From Candidatus Delongbacteria bacterium (lineage in GTDB: Bacteria; Delongbacteria; UBA4055), in NCBI GenBank assembly GCA_016938535.1, contig JAFGUL010000120.1, positions 1 to 37,141 on the forward strand: a stretch of DNA of 37,141 bases, read 5' to 3'. The notes under the pieces are model-generated. The model did no database searches, was not told the DNA's origin, and worked only from the letters and a program-made list of their open reading frames with translations. The position numbers were made by a program, and so were the translations under genes. Positions 23,153 to 32,772 of the stretch are shown here, in pieces; within the stretch, counting starts at the first letter, position 1; the number at the start of each line of letters is the position of its first letter.

Positions 23153-24511
23153 TTATTCATATCTCAAAGCTAATCCGATAGCTATGTAAGCATCGCTTTC
23201 CTTTTCTTTTGCCTGTTCGGTCACTGAAACATCACCGCTGAAAAATCCCGTAACATCAAGTTTCTCGCACGGTATATCAGTGTTTTTGTTAACGAACTGG
23301 GCGAATTTGTTCATTTCAAGAGCTTTTCCGGTTATATATATCCTGGAAGGTATCTTGTTCATATTCTGCTGAGAATAATACTGGAATGTTTTAGTAAGTT
23401 CCCTGATGAACTGCATTCTGATATATTGTTTTACGGAAAAATGCTGATTGAGGTTTTCAGTTGTTTCCGCTTCAAATGCACTCGTAATATAATCGTAGAA
23501 ATTACGGGTCCTTATCATCTCTTCCGTCTCGGCCAGAGTAATATCCCTGTTTTTCTGAAGGGTTCTCCTGAAAGCGTTGTAAGTGAAATCAATATTTCTT
23601 ATGTAGAGCTCTTCCTTTCCGTTGGGAACAATAATTATATGCGAATAATCGTAACCTATATCTATGATACAAGATACAGTTCCATCGGGTGGCCTTACCG
23701 ATTCGTTGTATAAATTAACCAGAGCCATCTTATCTATATCCATGATCTTACATTCTATACCTGCGTTCGCCATTATTCCCTGAGTTTCAAAAAATACAGT
23801 GCTGTCCGCTATGCATACCAGAATATTGTGATTCATCCCGTCTGAATTTATTATCTCGTACTCATATCTGCTCATGATCTGATTGAACGGAGATTTTACT
23901 AGAGTGGGTAATTCCGCTTCAATATTCTCAACCGGAGTATCTTTAACATATATCTGTTTCAGTATGATCTTGGGACCGTTCAACGAACAAACAATGTGAG
24001 GATCGTTCTTTGAAACACCCGCTCTTGAAAATACTTTCTCTATCGCTTCCAGCTTGAGTTTGTTTATTAACGCATTCTTATCTTCTTTGTCCTTAAGCAC
24101 ATTTTCTTCGGTGATTGGCGGCAGTTCTATAGGAGCAACCTGAAGATTTGTAAGTTTGTATTTCATACCGTCATAAACCGTCTGAGCAAAACATACAACT
24201 TCGTTTGAAATGTGAATCGCATTTATTTTTCCCTGAACTGAACCCGGGCTTTTTGTGACTTTTGTATCTCTGAAATCAGAAGTTGATTTTTCGATTATTT
24301 TGAGATCATCATCTTTTGCGGAAATTTTCGGACTGGGAGACTGAGGAACCTCCGAGAATATATTTCTGCCTATACTTTTCGGTTTGGGCTCATCGGATTT
24401 CGGGCTGGCAGGCACATTCTTGTCGCTGTCTTTAAAAAGCCCTCCGCTTTTGCTCTCGGCGAAAATATTTCTTCCAATACTTTTCGATTCTTTCTTTGAA
24501 TCTTCGGTCAT
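23153..24511 (-). CDS. pilM: PilM-like cytoplasmic pilus protein with repeated N-terminal peptide
   Basis: The 452-aa protein has an actin-like (ASKHA) core from about residue 95, with INAIHISNEVV, CIIDIGYDYSHIIIVPNG and YITGKALEMNKFAQFVN, as in PilM, which sits under the inner membrane and binds the PilN N-terminus. Before the core are about 90 polar, probably disordered residues with the same motif twice: SIGRNIFAE (11-19) and SIGRNIFSE (47-55). This extension is not part of ordinary PilM. The gene directly follows a ParA-like ATPase gene by 26 bp, so the repeated motif could be its docking peptide. Confidence 0.82.
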   Translation of the reverse strand: MTEDSKKESKSIGRNIFAESKSGGLFKDSDKNVPASPKSDEPKPKSIGRNIFSEVPQSPSPKISAKDDDLKIIEKSTSDFRDTKVTKSPGSVQGKINAIHISNEVVCFAQTVYDGMKYKLTNLQVAPIELPPITEENVLKDKEDKNALINKLKLEAIEKVFSRAGVSKNDPHIVCSLNGPKIILKQIYVKDTPVENIEAELPTLVKSPFNQIMSRYEYEIINSDGMNHNILVCIADSTVFFETQGIMANAGIECKIMDIDKMALVNLYNESVRPPDGTVSCIIDIGYDYSHIIIVPNGKEELYIRNIDFTYNAFRRTLQKNRDITLAETEEMIRTRNFYDYITSAFEAETTENLNQHFSVKQYIRMQFIRELTKTFQYYSQQNMNKIPSRIYITGKALEMNKFAQFVNKNTDIPCEKLDVTGFFSGDVSVTEQAKEKESDAYIAIGLALRYE

Positions 24512-24537
24512 TTCAGCTTATTCCTGATACTTAATTT

Positions 24538-25272
24538 TTATTTGCTGTCAACTTCATTTGCAAGTTTGAAATAATCCTGAGCACCCCATGAATCCGGAGC
24601 GTATTCGAATATTGTTTTCATGAAACTCGGAGCTTCTTTCAAATTGACATCTTCCCTTATATATGTACTGAAGAGTTTTTCTTTGAAGTAGTCTTTAAGA
24701 ATTGCGATAGTGTCTAAAGATATCCTTCTCTTTTCATTATAGTACACAGCAAGCACACCGAGAATGTCAAGATTTTTGTTGTACGATTTCCTGACGCTGT
24801 CGATCATTCCCAAAATCTGATTGGCACCGATCTGCGAAAGGAAATCCATAGAAACAGGAATTATAACCTCGTCGCAGTATGTGAGTACATTAACATTAAT
24901 GAGGTTTATCGAGGGCGCACAGTCAACTATTACATAATCGACTCCGTCAAGATGAGACAGATTTTTCTTCAGCTTGTACTCTTTGCCGAACTTCTTCATC
25001 AGTTTGGCCTCTGTATCTACAAGCTCTTTACCCCCCGAAGAGATGATATGAAGCTTCTCTCTGACCTTAACGATCGATGCTCTTCTTTTAAGAATAAGAT
25101 CGCAGAGTGTCTTTTCGGGGTTCACATTAAAAACGATCGCAACTGTATTCTGCGGATCACTGTCAACCAGAAGTACGCTCCTGCCCATTAATGCGAGACC
25201 GTGGGCCAGATTTATTGAAGTGGTCGTCTTTCCTGTACCACCCTTTTGTGACAATACTGCAATTTTACGCAT
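24538..25272 (-). CDS. ParA/Soj-family ATPase
   Basis: The 244-aa protein carries the deviant Walker A motif KGGTGKTTT (10-18), VDSDPQNT (about 37-44) and Walker B-like YVIVDCAPS. ParA-family ATPases position DNA or protein complexes through ATP-dependent dimerisation. No ParB gene lies beside it. Instead it heads the pilM-pilQ cluster and is followed by pilM after 26 bp, so it probably places the pilus machine rather than a chromosome. The third strand has Ser where chromosomal ParA usually has an aspartate (VDSDP rather than DxDP), a minor variation. A strong promoter precedes it. Confidence 0.88.
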   Translation of the reverse strand: MRKIAVLSQKGGTGKTTTSINLAHGLALMGRSVLLVDSDPQNTVAIVFNVNPEKTLCDLILKRRASIVKVREKLHIISSGGKELVDTEAKLMKKFGKEYKLKKNLSHLDGVDYVIVDCAPSINLINVNVLTYCDEVIIPVSMDFLSQIGANQILGMIDSVRKSYNKNLDILGVLAVYYNEKRRISLDTIAILKDYFKEKLFSTYIREDVNLKEAPSFMKTIFEYAPDSWGAQDYFKLANEVDSK

Positions 25273-25311
25273 AAATCAACCTACATTATTATGTTTGACA
25301 CAACTAACCTG

Positions 25312-25341
25312 AATATAAAGCATTTCACCGTTTTTTGTCAA
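25312..25341 (-). promoter_or_regulatory. Promoter of the ParA-pil cluster
   Basis: On the minus strand, TTGACA (25336-25341) is followed after 18 nt by TATATT (25312-25317). The leader is about 33 nt. The 181-bp gap between parA and topA (25273-25453) shows nothing else clear and no obvious terminator for topA. Confidence 0.7.
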
Positions 25342-25453
25342 GCAAATTATTTTGTTCTTTGCTCCGATTTTTTTCTCCGTCCGATGGTTTCTTCAAGTTA
25401 TACATCTAAATATGCAACATTATTATACCGAATACAACAAAAAAGTTAAATAT

Positions 25454-27724
25454 TTATTTGCTGCTGAACTCGGTCTTGCATTTAGGACATACCAGTACGG
25501 GAGTTTTGTTTCCGGAAACCGGCTTTTCCTCCAGTATTCCGTAACCGCATGTTTCACATTTCATCTCTACAGGCTTGTTCCATGATGCATAATTACATTT
25601 CGGAAAATTTGAACAGCCGTAAAATCTTTTTCCCTTTCTTGTCGGTTTATCTTTGATAAAACCGTCACAGTCGGGCTCCGGACACTTTACCGAAACTCTG
25701 TCATTCTGGATATATTTGCATTTCGGGTACTGATCGCAGGCAATAAAAGTTTTTCCGGTCCGGCTTTTTCTTTCAACTAGTTTACCTTTACCGCACTTCG
25801 GACATTCTCCGAGATCTTTAGCAGGTTCGGTTACGCTGTTTTTATCTCCGCTATCTGCTGTTTCAAGAGAAGCTGTAAATTTACATGTCGGAAAATTGTC
25901 ACATGCGATGAACTTGCCGTTCTTGCCCCATTTGTAAATAAGAGAACCTTTGCCGCACTTGGGACATTTCTTTCCGAGAGGTTCTTCTGTTTTTTTCTTG
26001 ATATCTGTGGTTTTTTTCTTTACGGATTCCAGAGTTTTCTCAAAGGGTTTATAGAACTTGTTGAGTATTTCAAGCATGTCAACTTCGCCGTATTCAATCC
26101 TGTCGAGACTGGATTCCATTTTCTTTGTGAACTTGATGTTAAATATTTCTTCAAAATTCTCGACAAGTATCCTGTTAACCAGATTTCCGAGCTCTGTGGA
26201 AATGAGCTTTTTCTCTTTTTTCTCGATGTATTTCTGATATATTAGCCTGTCAATTATTGTCGCATAAGTTGACGGTCTGCCTATGTCCTGCTCCTCGAGT
26301 TCTTTTGTAAGCGAAGCCTCGTTGAATCTTGCGGGAGGTTTGGTGAAATGCTGTTCGGATTCTGTGTCATTCAGGTTTACAACCATTCCCACATCTATCT
26401 TTTTCGGTATATTCATATCATTCTCAGCATCGCCGTTGTCTATGGAAATGTCGGTGTCCATAAAAACCTGCTGAAAACCCATGAAAAGATTTCTTCTGCC
26501 GGATATCCTGAATTTGAATTTACCTCCTGAAACATCAGTGACCGTCTGCTCGTAAACCGCTTCTTTCATCTGCGTAGCAGTGAATCTTGTCCAGATAAGC
26601 TTGTATAGTTTATACTGCTCTTTAGTAAGCATTGACTGAAGTTTTTTCGGATCGAGATTTATGTCTGTGGGCCTGATGGCTTCATGAGCATCCTGACTGT
26701 TCTTCTTCGATTTGAATTTCCTTGCGCTTGTGGCTACATAATCAACACCGAATTTTTTACTGATGTAATTTCTGACTTCATCAACGGCTTCGGTTGAAAC
26801 TCTCGTCGAGTCTGTTCTCATGTATGTTATAAGACCTGTCACACCCTTGCTGCCAAGTTCGACACCTTCATATAGCTGCTGGGCGATCTGCATCGTTTTC
26901 TTTGATGAAAATCCGAGCTTCGTAACGCTTGACTGAAGAAGTGTTGAAGTTATAAATGGAGGCATAGGTGATTTCTTGATCTTTGTCTTGCTGATGTTCG
27001 AAACGGAATATTTTGTTTTCTTTATTTCTTTCAGCAGCTCTTCAGTTTCTTTTTGCGAAGACAGTTTAAAATCCTCATCACTGACTTTAACCAGTTCCGC
27101 CGTGAACTGCTCCTTTGCAGTACTGAAATCAGCCTTTACACTCCAGTATTCTTCGGGATTGAATCCGTTTACTTCCGCATCCCTTTCACAGATAATTCTT
27201 AATGCGACAGACTGAACTCTTCCCGCACTGAGACCGTTGGATATCGCTTTCCATAAAAAGGGACTGATCTTATAACCTACAAGCCTGTCCATTATTCTTC
27301 TGGCCTGCTGGGCATCAACCAGGTTCTTATCGATTTTACCCTCATTCTTAAGACCTGCATCCACGCCTTTTTTTGTTATCTCGTTAAAAATCACTCTTGT
27401 TATTCTTTTGGGGTCACCTGAAATACTGTTGGCTATGTGCCATCCTATCGCTTCCCCCTCTCGGTCGGGGTCGGTTGCGATCAGTACTTTATCGCTGACT
27501 TTAGCAAGGGATTCGATCTTCTTAAGTATCTTGCTGGCCTGACCCGCATTATCTATAACTCTGTATGTTGGAGCGAAATCTTTTTCCACATCAACACCAA
27601 GTTCTTTTGCCGGAAGATCTATAATATGTCCGTTACTCGCTATTACAGTATATGAATTACCGAGGTATTTGCTGACCGCCTTGACTTTACCCGGAGACTC
27701 TAGAATTACTAAATTTTTAGCCAT
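25454..27724 (-). CDS. topA: DNA topoisomerase I
   Basis: From the ATG at 27724 (MAKNLVILESPGK) the protein has 756 aa. It has a TOPRIM domain (VILESPGK and ATDPDREGEAIGW, about 83-95), the catalytic tyrosine in TGLITYMRTDS (Tyr301), and four C-terminal zinc-ribbon-type units (CPKCGKG..., twice, CPEPDCDG... and CETCGYG...). It relaxes negative supercoils ahead of and behind transcription. An upstream in-frame ATG at 27742 has no ribosome site, while AGGATCAGG precedes 27724. It follows secA by 30 bp, forming the end of a long operon. Confidence 0.96.
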   Translation of the reverse strand: MAKNLVILESPGKVKAVSKYLGNSYTVIASNGHIIDLPAKELGVDVEKDFAPTYRVIDNAGQASKILKKIESLAKVSDKVLIATDPDREGEAIGWHIANSISGDPKRITRVIFNEITKKGVDAGLKNEGKIDKNLVDAQQARRIMDRLVGYKISPFLWKAISNGLSAGRVQSVALRIICERDAEVNGFNPEEYWSVKADFSTAKEQFTAELVKVSDEDFKLSSQKETEELLKEIKKTKYSVSNISKTKIKKSPMPPFITSTLLQSSVTKLGFSSKKTMQIAQQLYEGVELGSKGVTGLITYMRTDSTRVSTEAVDEVRNYISKKFGVDYVATSARKFKSKKNSQDAHEAIRPTDINLDPKKLQSMLTKEQYKLYKLIWTRFTATQMKEAVYEQTVTDVSGGKFKFRISGRRNLFMGFQQVFMDTDISIDNGDAENDMNIPKKIDVGMVVNLNDTESEQHFTKPPARFNEASLTKELEEQDIGRPSTYATIIDRLIYQKYIEKKEKKLISTELGNLVNRILVENFEEIFNIKFTKKMESSLDRIEYGEVDMLEILNKFYKPFEKTLESVKKKTTDIKKKTEEPLGKKCPKCGKGSLIYKWGKNGKFIACDNFPTCKFTASLETADSGDKNSVTEPAKDLGECPKCGKGKLVERKSRTGKTFIACDQYPKCKYIQNDRVSVKCPEPDCDGFIKDKPTRKGKRFYGCSNFPKCNYASWNKPVEMKCETCGYGILEEKPVSGNKTPVLVCPKCKTEFSSK

Positions 27725-27754
27725 TTGCCTGATCCTGATCATTTATATTAATTA

Positions 27755-30703
27755 TTATTCCGCACCGTGACAGTTCTTATATTTTTTTCCGCTTCCGCAG
27801 GGGCACGGATCGTTCCTTTTGACTTTTTCCACAAAATTCTTGACCGGTTTCGGTCTTGACTGACCGGCCGCTGCCCGTAAACTTCTTATCCTTTCCTGCT
27901 CTTTCCTTTTCTCTTCTTCCTCTTTACTGATCTCAACTTCTATTCTTGCCCTGAAGATAAATTCAAGTGTCTGCTGATTTATTCTGTATATCATTTCTCT
28001 GAATGATTCGAACGACCTTCTTTTGTATTCCACCAGAGGGTCCTTCTGAGCGTGGGCCATTAATGATATTCCGCTTCTGAGATCATCGTCTTCGCGGAGA
28101 TGTTCCTGCCAGTTGATATCAATGAGTTTGACGATTGCGATCTTTGACAGTATATCCATCAACTTATCGCCTACTGCATGTCTCTTTGAATTGAGCTTTT
28201 CTTCCGCAAGTTTGTAAAGTTCATCAAAAAGATCTTCGGGACTATTAATGCTTTTTTTATCGGGATCGTAGCTAAGAAGCATTGTCTTCATCAGGCTTTC
28301 GTTCAAAAGTTCCCAGTTCCAGTTCTCGCTCGATTTGAAATTGCCGCATACAGTATTGATAATGTCTCTTAAGTAGTCTTCAAGAATATCCCTTACTTCC
28401 TTGATCATTCCTTCGTCGGGTTCTACTCCGTACTCTCTGGCGAAAGGAACATCCTTGCCCTCGCTGATCGCACCTTTTATCAACGCTGCTCTTCTTCTTC
28501 TGTAGATCACATCTCTTTTTCTGTTCATTACATCATCATATTGTATGATGTGCTTTCTCATTGCGAAATTATGCATTTCTACTCTTTTCTGAGCTCTCTC
28601 AATAGATTTTGTGATCCACGGATGGGCTATCGGCTCTCCCTCATTCCTGCCGAATTTATCCATGATGCCGGATATTCTTTCGGAACCGAAAAGTCTCATA
28701 AGGTTATCTTCCAGTGAAACATAGAATCTTGATGAACCGGGATCACCCTGCCTTCCTGCCCTTCCCCTGAGCTGTCTGTCTATCCTTCTCGAATCATGTC
28801 TTTCGCAGCCTATTATCGCGAGTCCGCCTTTTTCCTTTACTCCCGGACCGAGTTTGATGTCGGTTCCTCTTCCCGCCATGTTGGTCGCTATCGTTATCGT
28901 GCCTGACTGACCTGCATCCATAATGATCTGAGCCTCTCTCGCGTGATTCTTCGCGTTCAGAAGATTGTGCGGGATCTTTCTCATTTCAAGAAGTTTATGC
29001 ATTACCTGACTGACATCAACATCCGGAGTACCTAAAAGAACCGGACGTCCTTCTGATCTGAGCTTGACAACATCATTTATCACGGCATTATATTTTTCCT
29101 TCTTGGTCATGTAAATATAATCCTGCTGGTCGTCTCTTATAACGGGGACATTGGTCGGTATAACTGAAACTACAAGATTGTAGATCTCAAAGAACTCATT
29201 CTCTTCCGTTATCGCAGTACCGGTCATTCCGCTGAGCTTTTTATACATCCTGAAATAATTCTGATAAGTAATAGCGGCGACGGTCTGAGTATCCTCTCCG
29301 ACCTTAACTCCTTCTTTAGCCTCTATAGCCTGATGCATCCCGTTACTGAACCTGCTGTCGTACTTAAGCCTTCCGGTTGACTGATCTACGATTATAACTC
29401 TTCCGTCCTGCACTACATATTCAACATCCTTTTCAAATAAAGAATACGCTCTCAGAAGCTGATTGATCGTATGTATCTTATCGCTTTTTTCTGAATAAGC
29501 AGTATGAAGATCCTCTATCATTTCCTCTTTTTCACGGTCACTGAGATCCTTCTTTTCAATATTCTGAATCTCGGTCGCAAGATCGGGGATGACATACATG
29601 TTCTTGTCGTCGTCGTTAACAGTAAGAAGTTCATGTCCTTTTCTGAAAATATCTACGGTATTTGAACGCTCTTCGATCGTAAAATACAGATCTTCTGTGA
29701 CCTGATCGAATTTCTTGTCCCTAAGATACTCATTCTCGAGCTTGGTAACATTCGTTTTTACACCGGGAAGATTCAGAAGTTTCTGCAGTTTCTTGTTCTT
29801 AGGCGCGCCTTTTTGAGCTTTCAGTAGAAGAAACAGTGCATCTTTGTTCTCGGGATCCTTTTCAAGTATGGGTTCTGCCTGAGAAAGCCATTCATTGACC
29901 ATTTTTATCTGATGTTTGACAAGCTCAAAAACTCTGGGTTTGAGAAGATCGAACCTCTGGTTGTCCGCTTTCGGAACAGCTCCGGAAATAATAAGCGGTA
30001 CTCTCGCATCATCGATCAGAATGGAATCGACCTCATCAATAAGACAGTAATTGAAGCCTCTCTGAACCATATCCTCGACATCAACGACCATGTTATCGCG
30101 AAGATAATCAAATCCGAATTCGTGATTGACTCCGTAGAGAACATCTTTCCTGTATTCCTCTTTTCTCTTTTCGTGGTCCCTGAGATCTGAAGTTATTACA
30201 CCTACTGATATCCCGAGGAACTCAAGCACATAACCCATCCAGTCCCTGTCTCTCTTTGCAAGATAATCGTTCACAGTCACGATATGAACGCCTTTACCTG
30301 ACAGAGCATTGAGGTATGCAGGAAATAGAGCGACCAGAGTTTTACCCTCGCCTGTCGCCATCTCGGCGATCTTGCCTTCGGAAAGTATAATAGCGCCTAT
30401 CAGCTGAACATCGTAGGGTATCATGTTCCATTCCTGCATTCTGCCGTCTATCATCCATGATCTGCCCACCATCCTTCTGCAGGCTTCTTTTACCACACCG
30501 AAAGCTTCAGGGATCAGATCCTGCTCATTTTCACCTTTTCTGATCCTTTCTTTGAATTCAGAGGTCTTTGCTTTAAGATCATCATCTGAAAGTTCACCGT
30601 ATTTTGAATACCATTCATTTATATCTTCAACGATAGGTTTGACCCTTTTGTATTCTCTTTCCTGTTTCGTACCGAATAATCTGTTAAGTATAGCTGATAA
30701 CAT
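27755..30703 (-). CDS. secA: Preprotein translocase ATPase SecA
   Basis: The 982-aa protein is the motor for protein export through SecYEG. It has GEGKT (118-122), DEVDS (223-227), [10 protein letters not shown] and the C-terminal zinc motif [13 protein letters not shown], which binds SecB. It is longer than the usual 850-900 aa because of an insertion at about 255-340 ([19 protein letters not shown] and [14 protein letters not shown] region), of a type that I associate with Bacteroidota and related FCB groups. Translation follows the phosphoesterase gene after 34 bp. Confidence 0.97.
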   Translation of the reverse strand: MLSAILNRLFGTKQEREYKRVKPIVEDINEWYSKYGELSDDDLKAKTSEFKERIRKGENEQDLIPEAFGVVKEACRRMVGRSWMIDGRMQEWNMIPYDVQLIGAIILSEGKIAEMATGEGKTLVALFPAYLNALSGKGVHIVTVNDYLAKRDRDWMGYVLEFLGISVGVITSDLRDHEKRKEEYRKDVLYGVNHEFGFDYLRDNMVVDVEDMVQRGFNYCLIDEVDSILIDDARVPLIISGAVPKADNQRFDLLKPRVFELVKHQIKMVNEWLSQAEPILEKDPENKDALFLLLKAQKGAPKNKKLQKLLNLPGVKTNVTKLENEYLRDKKFDQVTEDLYFTIEERSNTVDIFRKGHELLTVNDDDKNMYVIPDLATEIQNIEKKDLSDREKEEMIEDLHTAYSEKSDKIHTINQLLRAYSLFEKDVEYVVQDGRVIIVDQSTGRLKYDSRFSNGMHQAIEAKEGVKVGEDTQTVAAITYQNYFRMYKKLSGMTGTAITEENEFFEIYNLVVSVIPTNVPVIRDDQQDYIYMTKKEKYNAVINDVVKLRSEGRPVLLGTPDVDVSQVMHKLLEMRKIPHNLLNAKNHAREAQIIMDAGQSGTITIATNMAGRGTDIKLGPGVKEKGGLAIIGCERHDSRRIDRQLRGRAGRQGDPGSSRFYVSLEDNLMRLFGSERISGIMDKFGRNEGEPIAHPWITKSIERAQKRVEMHNFAMRKHIIQYDDVMNRKRDVIYRRRRAALIKGAISEGKDVPFAREYGVEPDEGMIKEVRDILEDYLRDIINTVCGNFKSSENWNWELLNESLMKTMLLSYDPDKKSINSPEDLFDELYKLAEEKLNSKRHAVGDKLMDILSKIAIVKLIDINWQEHLREDDDLRSGISLMAHAQKDPLVEYKRRSFESFREMIYRINQQTLEFIFRARIEVEISKEEEEKRKEQERIRSLRAAAGQSRPKPVKNFVEKVKRNDPCPCGSGKKYKNCHGAE

Positions 30704-30737
30704 TGTGTCCCGTCTTTATTTTTTTTAATTTATAACC

Positions 30738-31415
30738 CTATCTGCCGACCATTAATCTTTCGCCCAGGAATTCATTAAGTCCTGCTTTTACTATCTTTTT
30801 ATACACTGATTTAATGTCGTACTCTTTTCTTTTGAGCTCAAATTCGTTAGTTTCGGTTTCCCATACTACATAGCATGATTTCGGATTTCCGTCCCTCGGC
30901 TGACCCACCGATCCGACATTGACTATCAGCCTCTGGTCTATGGATCGGAACATTTCCGGCCTGTGAGAATGACCGATAAAGCATGCTATTTCCGTGAAGT
31001 AATTAAAATGTTTTTCCGCGCTGTGCTGTGTAAGAATATAACTCCAGTCCTCCGGTATCAACGGAGTTGAATGCACGAAAAGAAGATCTTTGTCGCTTAT
31101 CTTCAAAGGTAGATTGAGAAGATATTCATAGTTCTCGTCCTTGATCATCCTTCTTGTCCACTCTGTAGATTCTCGGGCGTAGGAATTAAAAAGCATCATG
31201 TCTGTCTGATTTATAACGGCACTGTCGTGATTCCCGATAACGACTTTATCGGTTACTGACTTGACGATGTCGATACACTCATTCGGGCTCGGCCCGTATC
31301 CGACAATATCTCCGAGACAATAGATCTGGTCTATCTTATCCTTCTCGATCTCTCTGACTACTGTTTCGAGAGCTTCAAGATTAGAATGAATGTCTGAAAT
31401 AATCGCTATCTTCAT
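30738..31415 (-). CDS. Metallophosphoesterase (YfcE/MJ0936-like)
   Basis: The 225-aa protein has all calcineurin-like signature motifs: SDIHSN (7-12), GDIVGYGP (35-42), GNHD (61-64), LLFVHSTP and GHSHRP. It should bind two metal ions and hydrolyse phosphodiesters or phosphomonoesters; the physiological substrate is unknown. It lies between nusB and secA, 21 bp after nusB, and is probably co-transcribed. Confidence 0.9.
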   Translation of the reverse strand: MKIAIISDIHSNLEALETVVREIEKDKIDQIYCLGDIVGYGPSPNECIDIVKSVTDKVVIGNHDSAVINQTDMMLFNSYARESTEWTRRMIKDENYEYLLNLPLKISDKDLLFVHSTPLIPEDWSYILTQHSAEKHFNYFTEIACFIGHSHRPEMFRSIDQRLIVNVGSVGQPRDGNPKSCYVVWETETNEFELKRKEYDIKSVYKKIVKAGLNEFLGERLMVGR

Positions 31416-31436
31416 AGGATCCTTTATTCTGTTTTA

Positions 31437-32150
31437 TCATGAATTTCCGTCATCAGGCTTTGAATCTGCGCGGAGTATGTTCTTCAGTTTGTTGAGAATG
31501 CCATTAATAAAAACATTACTTTTCTCCGTGCTGTATTTCTTTCCCAGCTCGATTGCTTCATTTATCGTTACTTTCGGAGGTATCTCGGGAAAATACTCTA
31601 GTTCCACTATCCCCATCCTCAGTATGATCTTGTCAACGATCGATATTCTGCCGAAATCCCAATTCTCAAGATTTGCTTTTATCTCGCTGTCCACATAATC
31701 AAGGTTCCTGAAATAACTGTTCACATACGATGTAAAGAACTTGAGATTCTCGTGACTTTCAGCTGAAGATCCTCCTTCTGATCTGACTTCTTCAACTATC
31801 CCGTATTTATCAGCTATATCCGTCGAGACCTTAAAAAACCCGTCCTTCACATTCTCGTCATCCATTTGGGCGAAAGTCATGCTTATCTTCTCTTTGACGA
31901 AAGGGACGCTGAACTCTATAATATCCCCGGGATCAAGCTTTGTTATCTTTACATTATCGAACACTTCTTTTACAGAATCTCTTATATTTTCAAGTTTATC
32001 GTCCTGTCTAATATCTTCTACTGATCTGAAGAATTCAACGGCATCGTCTTTTGTTATTGCAAGATCGTGGTCCTGAAATTCCTTGCTGTAAAAGAACATC
32101 AGTAGATTTTCTCTTGTATTTCTACGGTTGGACAATAGTTTTCCGCTCAT
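31437..32150 (-). CDS. nusB: NusB-like transcription antitermination factor, with long insertion
   Basis: The C-terminal 90 residues follow NusB closely (SIVDKIILRMGIVELEYF, VTINEAIELGKKYS, FINGILNKL). The N-terminus has the usual SNRRNTRENLLMFFYS helix. At 237 aa it is about 80-90 aa longer than typical NusB. The extra part is a poorly conserved, acidic middle segment (about 35-140). NusB binds boxA RNA with S10 and prevents premature termination in rRNA operons. Its ATG overlaps the rnhA stop by 4 bp. Confidence 0.88.
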   Translation of the reverse strand: MSGKLLSNRRNTRENLLMFFYSKEFQDHDLAITKDDAVEFFRSVEDIRQDDKLENIRDSVKEVFDNVKITKLDPGDIIEFSVPFVKEKISMTFAQMDDENVKDGFFKVSTDIADKYGIVEEVRSEGGSSAESHENLKFFTSYVNSYFRNLDYVDSEIKANLENWDFGRISIVDKIILRMGIVELEYFPEIPPKVTINEAIELGKKYSTEKSNVFINGILNKLKNILRADSKPDDGNS

Positions 32151-32596
32151 AAAACCGCGCTTTTTTTGTGTTTTAGGATTTCCTCTCTAGCGAGTCTGTC
32201 GCATTCTTCATTGTATGAATTTCCGTCGTGACCCTTTACCCAGTTCCAACTGATCTCGTGAAAATTTGAGAGTTCGACTATTTTTTTCCACAGTTCGGGA
32301 TTTTTAACCGGTTTTTTTGAATATGTCATCCAGCCGTTCCTGATCCAGTTCTGCAGCCACATTGTAACAGAGTCCACAATGTATTTTGAATCAGTGAAAA
32401 TATTGATCCTGCATTTTTCTTTCAGAACACTGATCCCCTCGATCACGGCGGTCATTTCCATTATATTGTTCGTCGTCATCGCGGAGTAACCGGATATTTT
32501 TTTTTCAGTACCCTTATACATAATAACAGCTCCCCATCCCCCTTCTCCGGGGTTTCCGCTGCAGGCTCCGTCAGTATATATCGTAACTTCTTTCAT
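32147..32596 (-). CDS. rnhA: Ribonuclease HI
   Basis: From the ATG at 32596 the protein has 149 aa, the normal length. The catalytic residues Asp9 (YTDGACSGNPG), Glu47 (NIMEMTAV), Asp69 (TDSKY) and Asp133 (ECDRLA) are all present. It degrades the RNA strand of RNA-DNA hybrids. The longer frame starting at 32650 would begin within the promoter, and GGGACGG precedes 32596. It is the first gene of the rnhA-nusB-phosphoesterase-secA-topA operon. Confidence 0.96.
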   Translation of the reverse strand: MKEVTIYTDGACSGNPGEGGWGAVIMYKGTEKKISGYSAMTTNNIMEMTAVIEGISVLKEKCRINIFTDSKYIVDSVTMWLQNWIRNGWMTYSKKPVKNPELWKKIVELSNFHEISWNWVKGHDGNSYNEECDRLAREEILKHKKSAVL

Positions 32597-32636
32597 TCCG
32601 TCCCTTTTTTTTCCTCGTTTTTCGGGGAATAGTAAA

Positions 32637-32663
32637 ATTATAACATTCATGTCAAATTTGCAA
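32637..32663 (-). promoter_or_regulatory. Putative promoter of the rnhA operon
   Basis: A perfect TATAAT (32637-32642 on the minus strand) is preceded after 15 nt by TTGCAA (32658-32663). The -10 is good, the spacing short. The position, about 40 bp ahead of the rnhA ATG, supports it. Confidence 0.4.
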
Positions 32664-32718
32664 AAATTATTTTGACTATTTTTTGAGGAAAAATCTCAAA
32701 CAAATCTGTGGAATTTTC

Positions 32719-32746
32719 TTGTTTTTACCGTTCTTATTTGTTTAAT
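32719..32746 (+). promoter_or_regulatory. Putative promoter of dapA
   Basis: TTGTTT (32719-32724) and TTTAAT (32741-32746) are 16 nt apart and lie about 27 bp ahead of the start codon. An inverted repeat TTTGAG/CTCAAA (32682-32687 and 32695-32700) lies just upstream and might be an operator. No lysine riboswitch fits in this short AT-rich gap. Confidence 0.4.
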
Positions 32747-32772
32747 TTACAAAAAAAAAGGGGAGCTATGAC

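Noticed and set aside
32597..32772. Lysine riboswitch upstream of dapA
   Set aside because: The 175-bp gap is AT-rich, is shared with the divergent rnhA promoter and shows only one short inverted repeat; the conserved riboswitch core is not seen.
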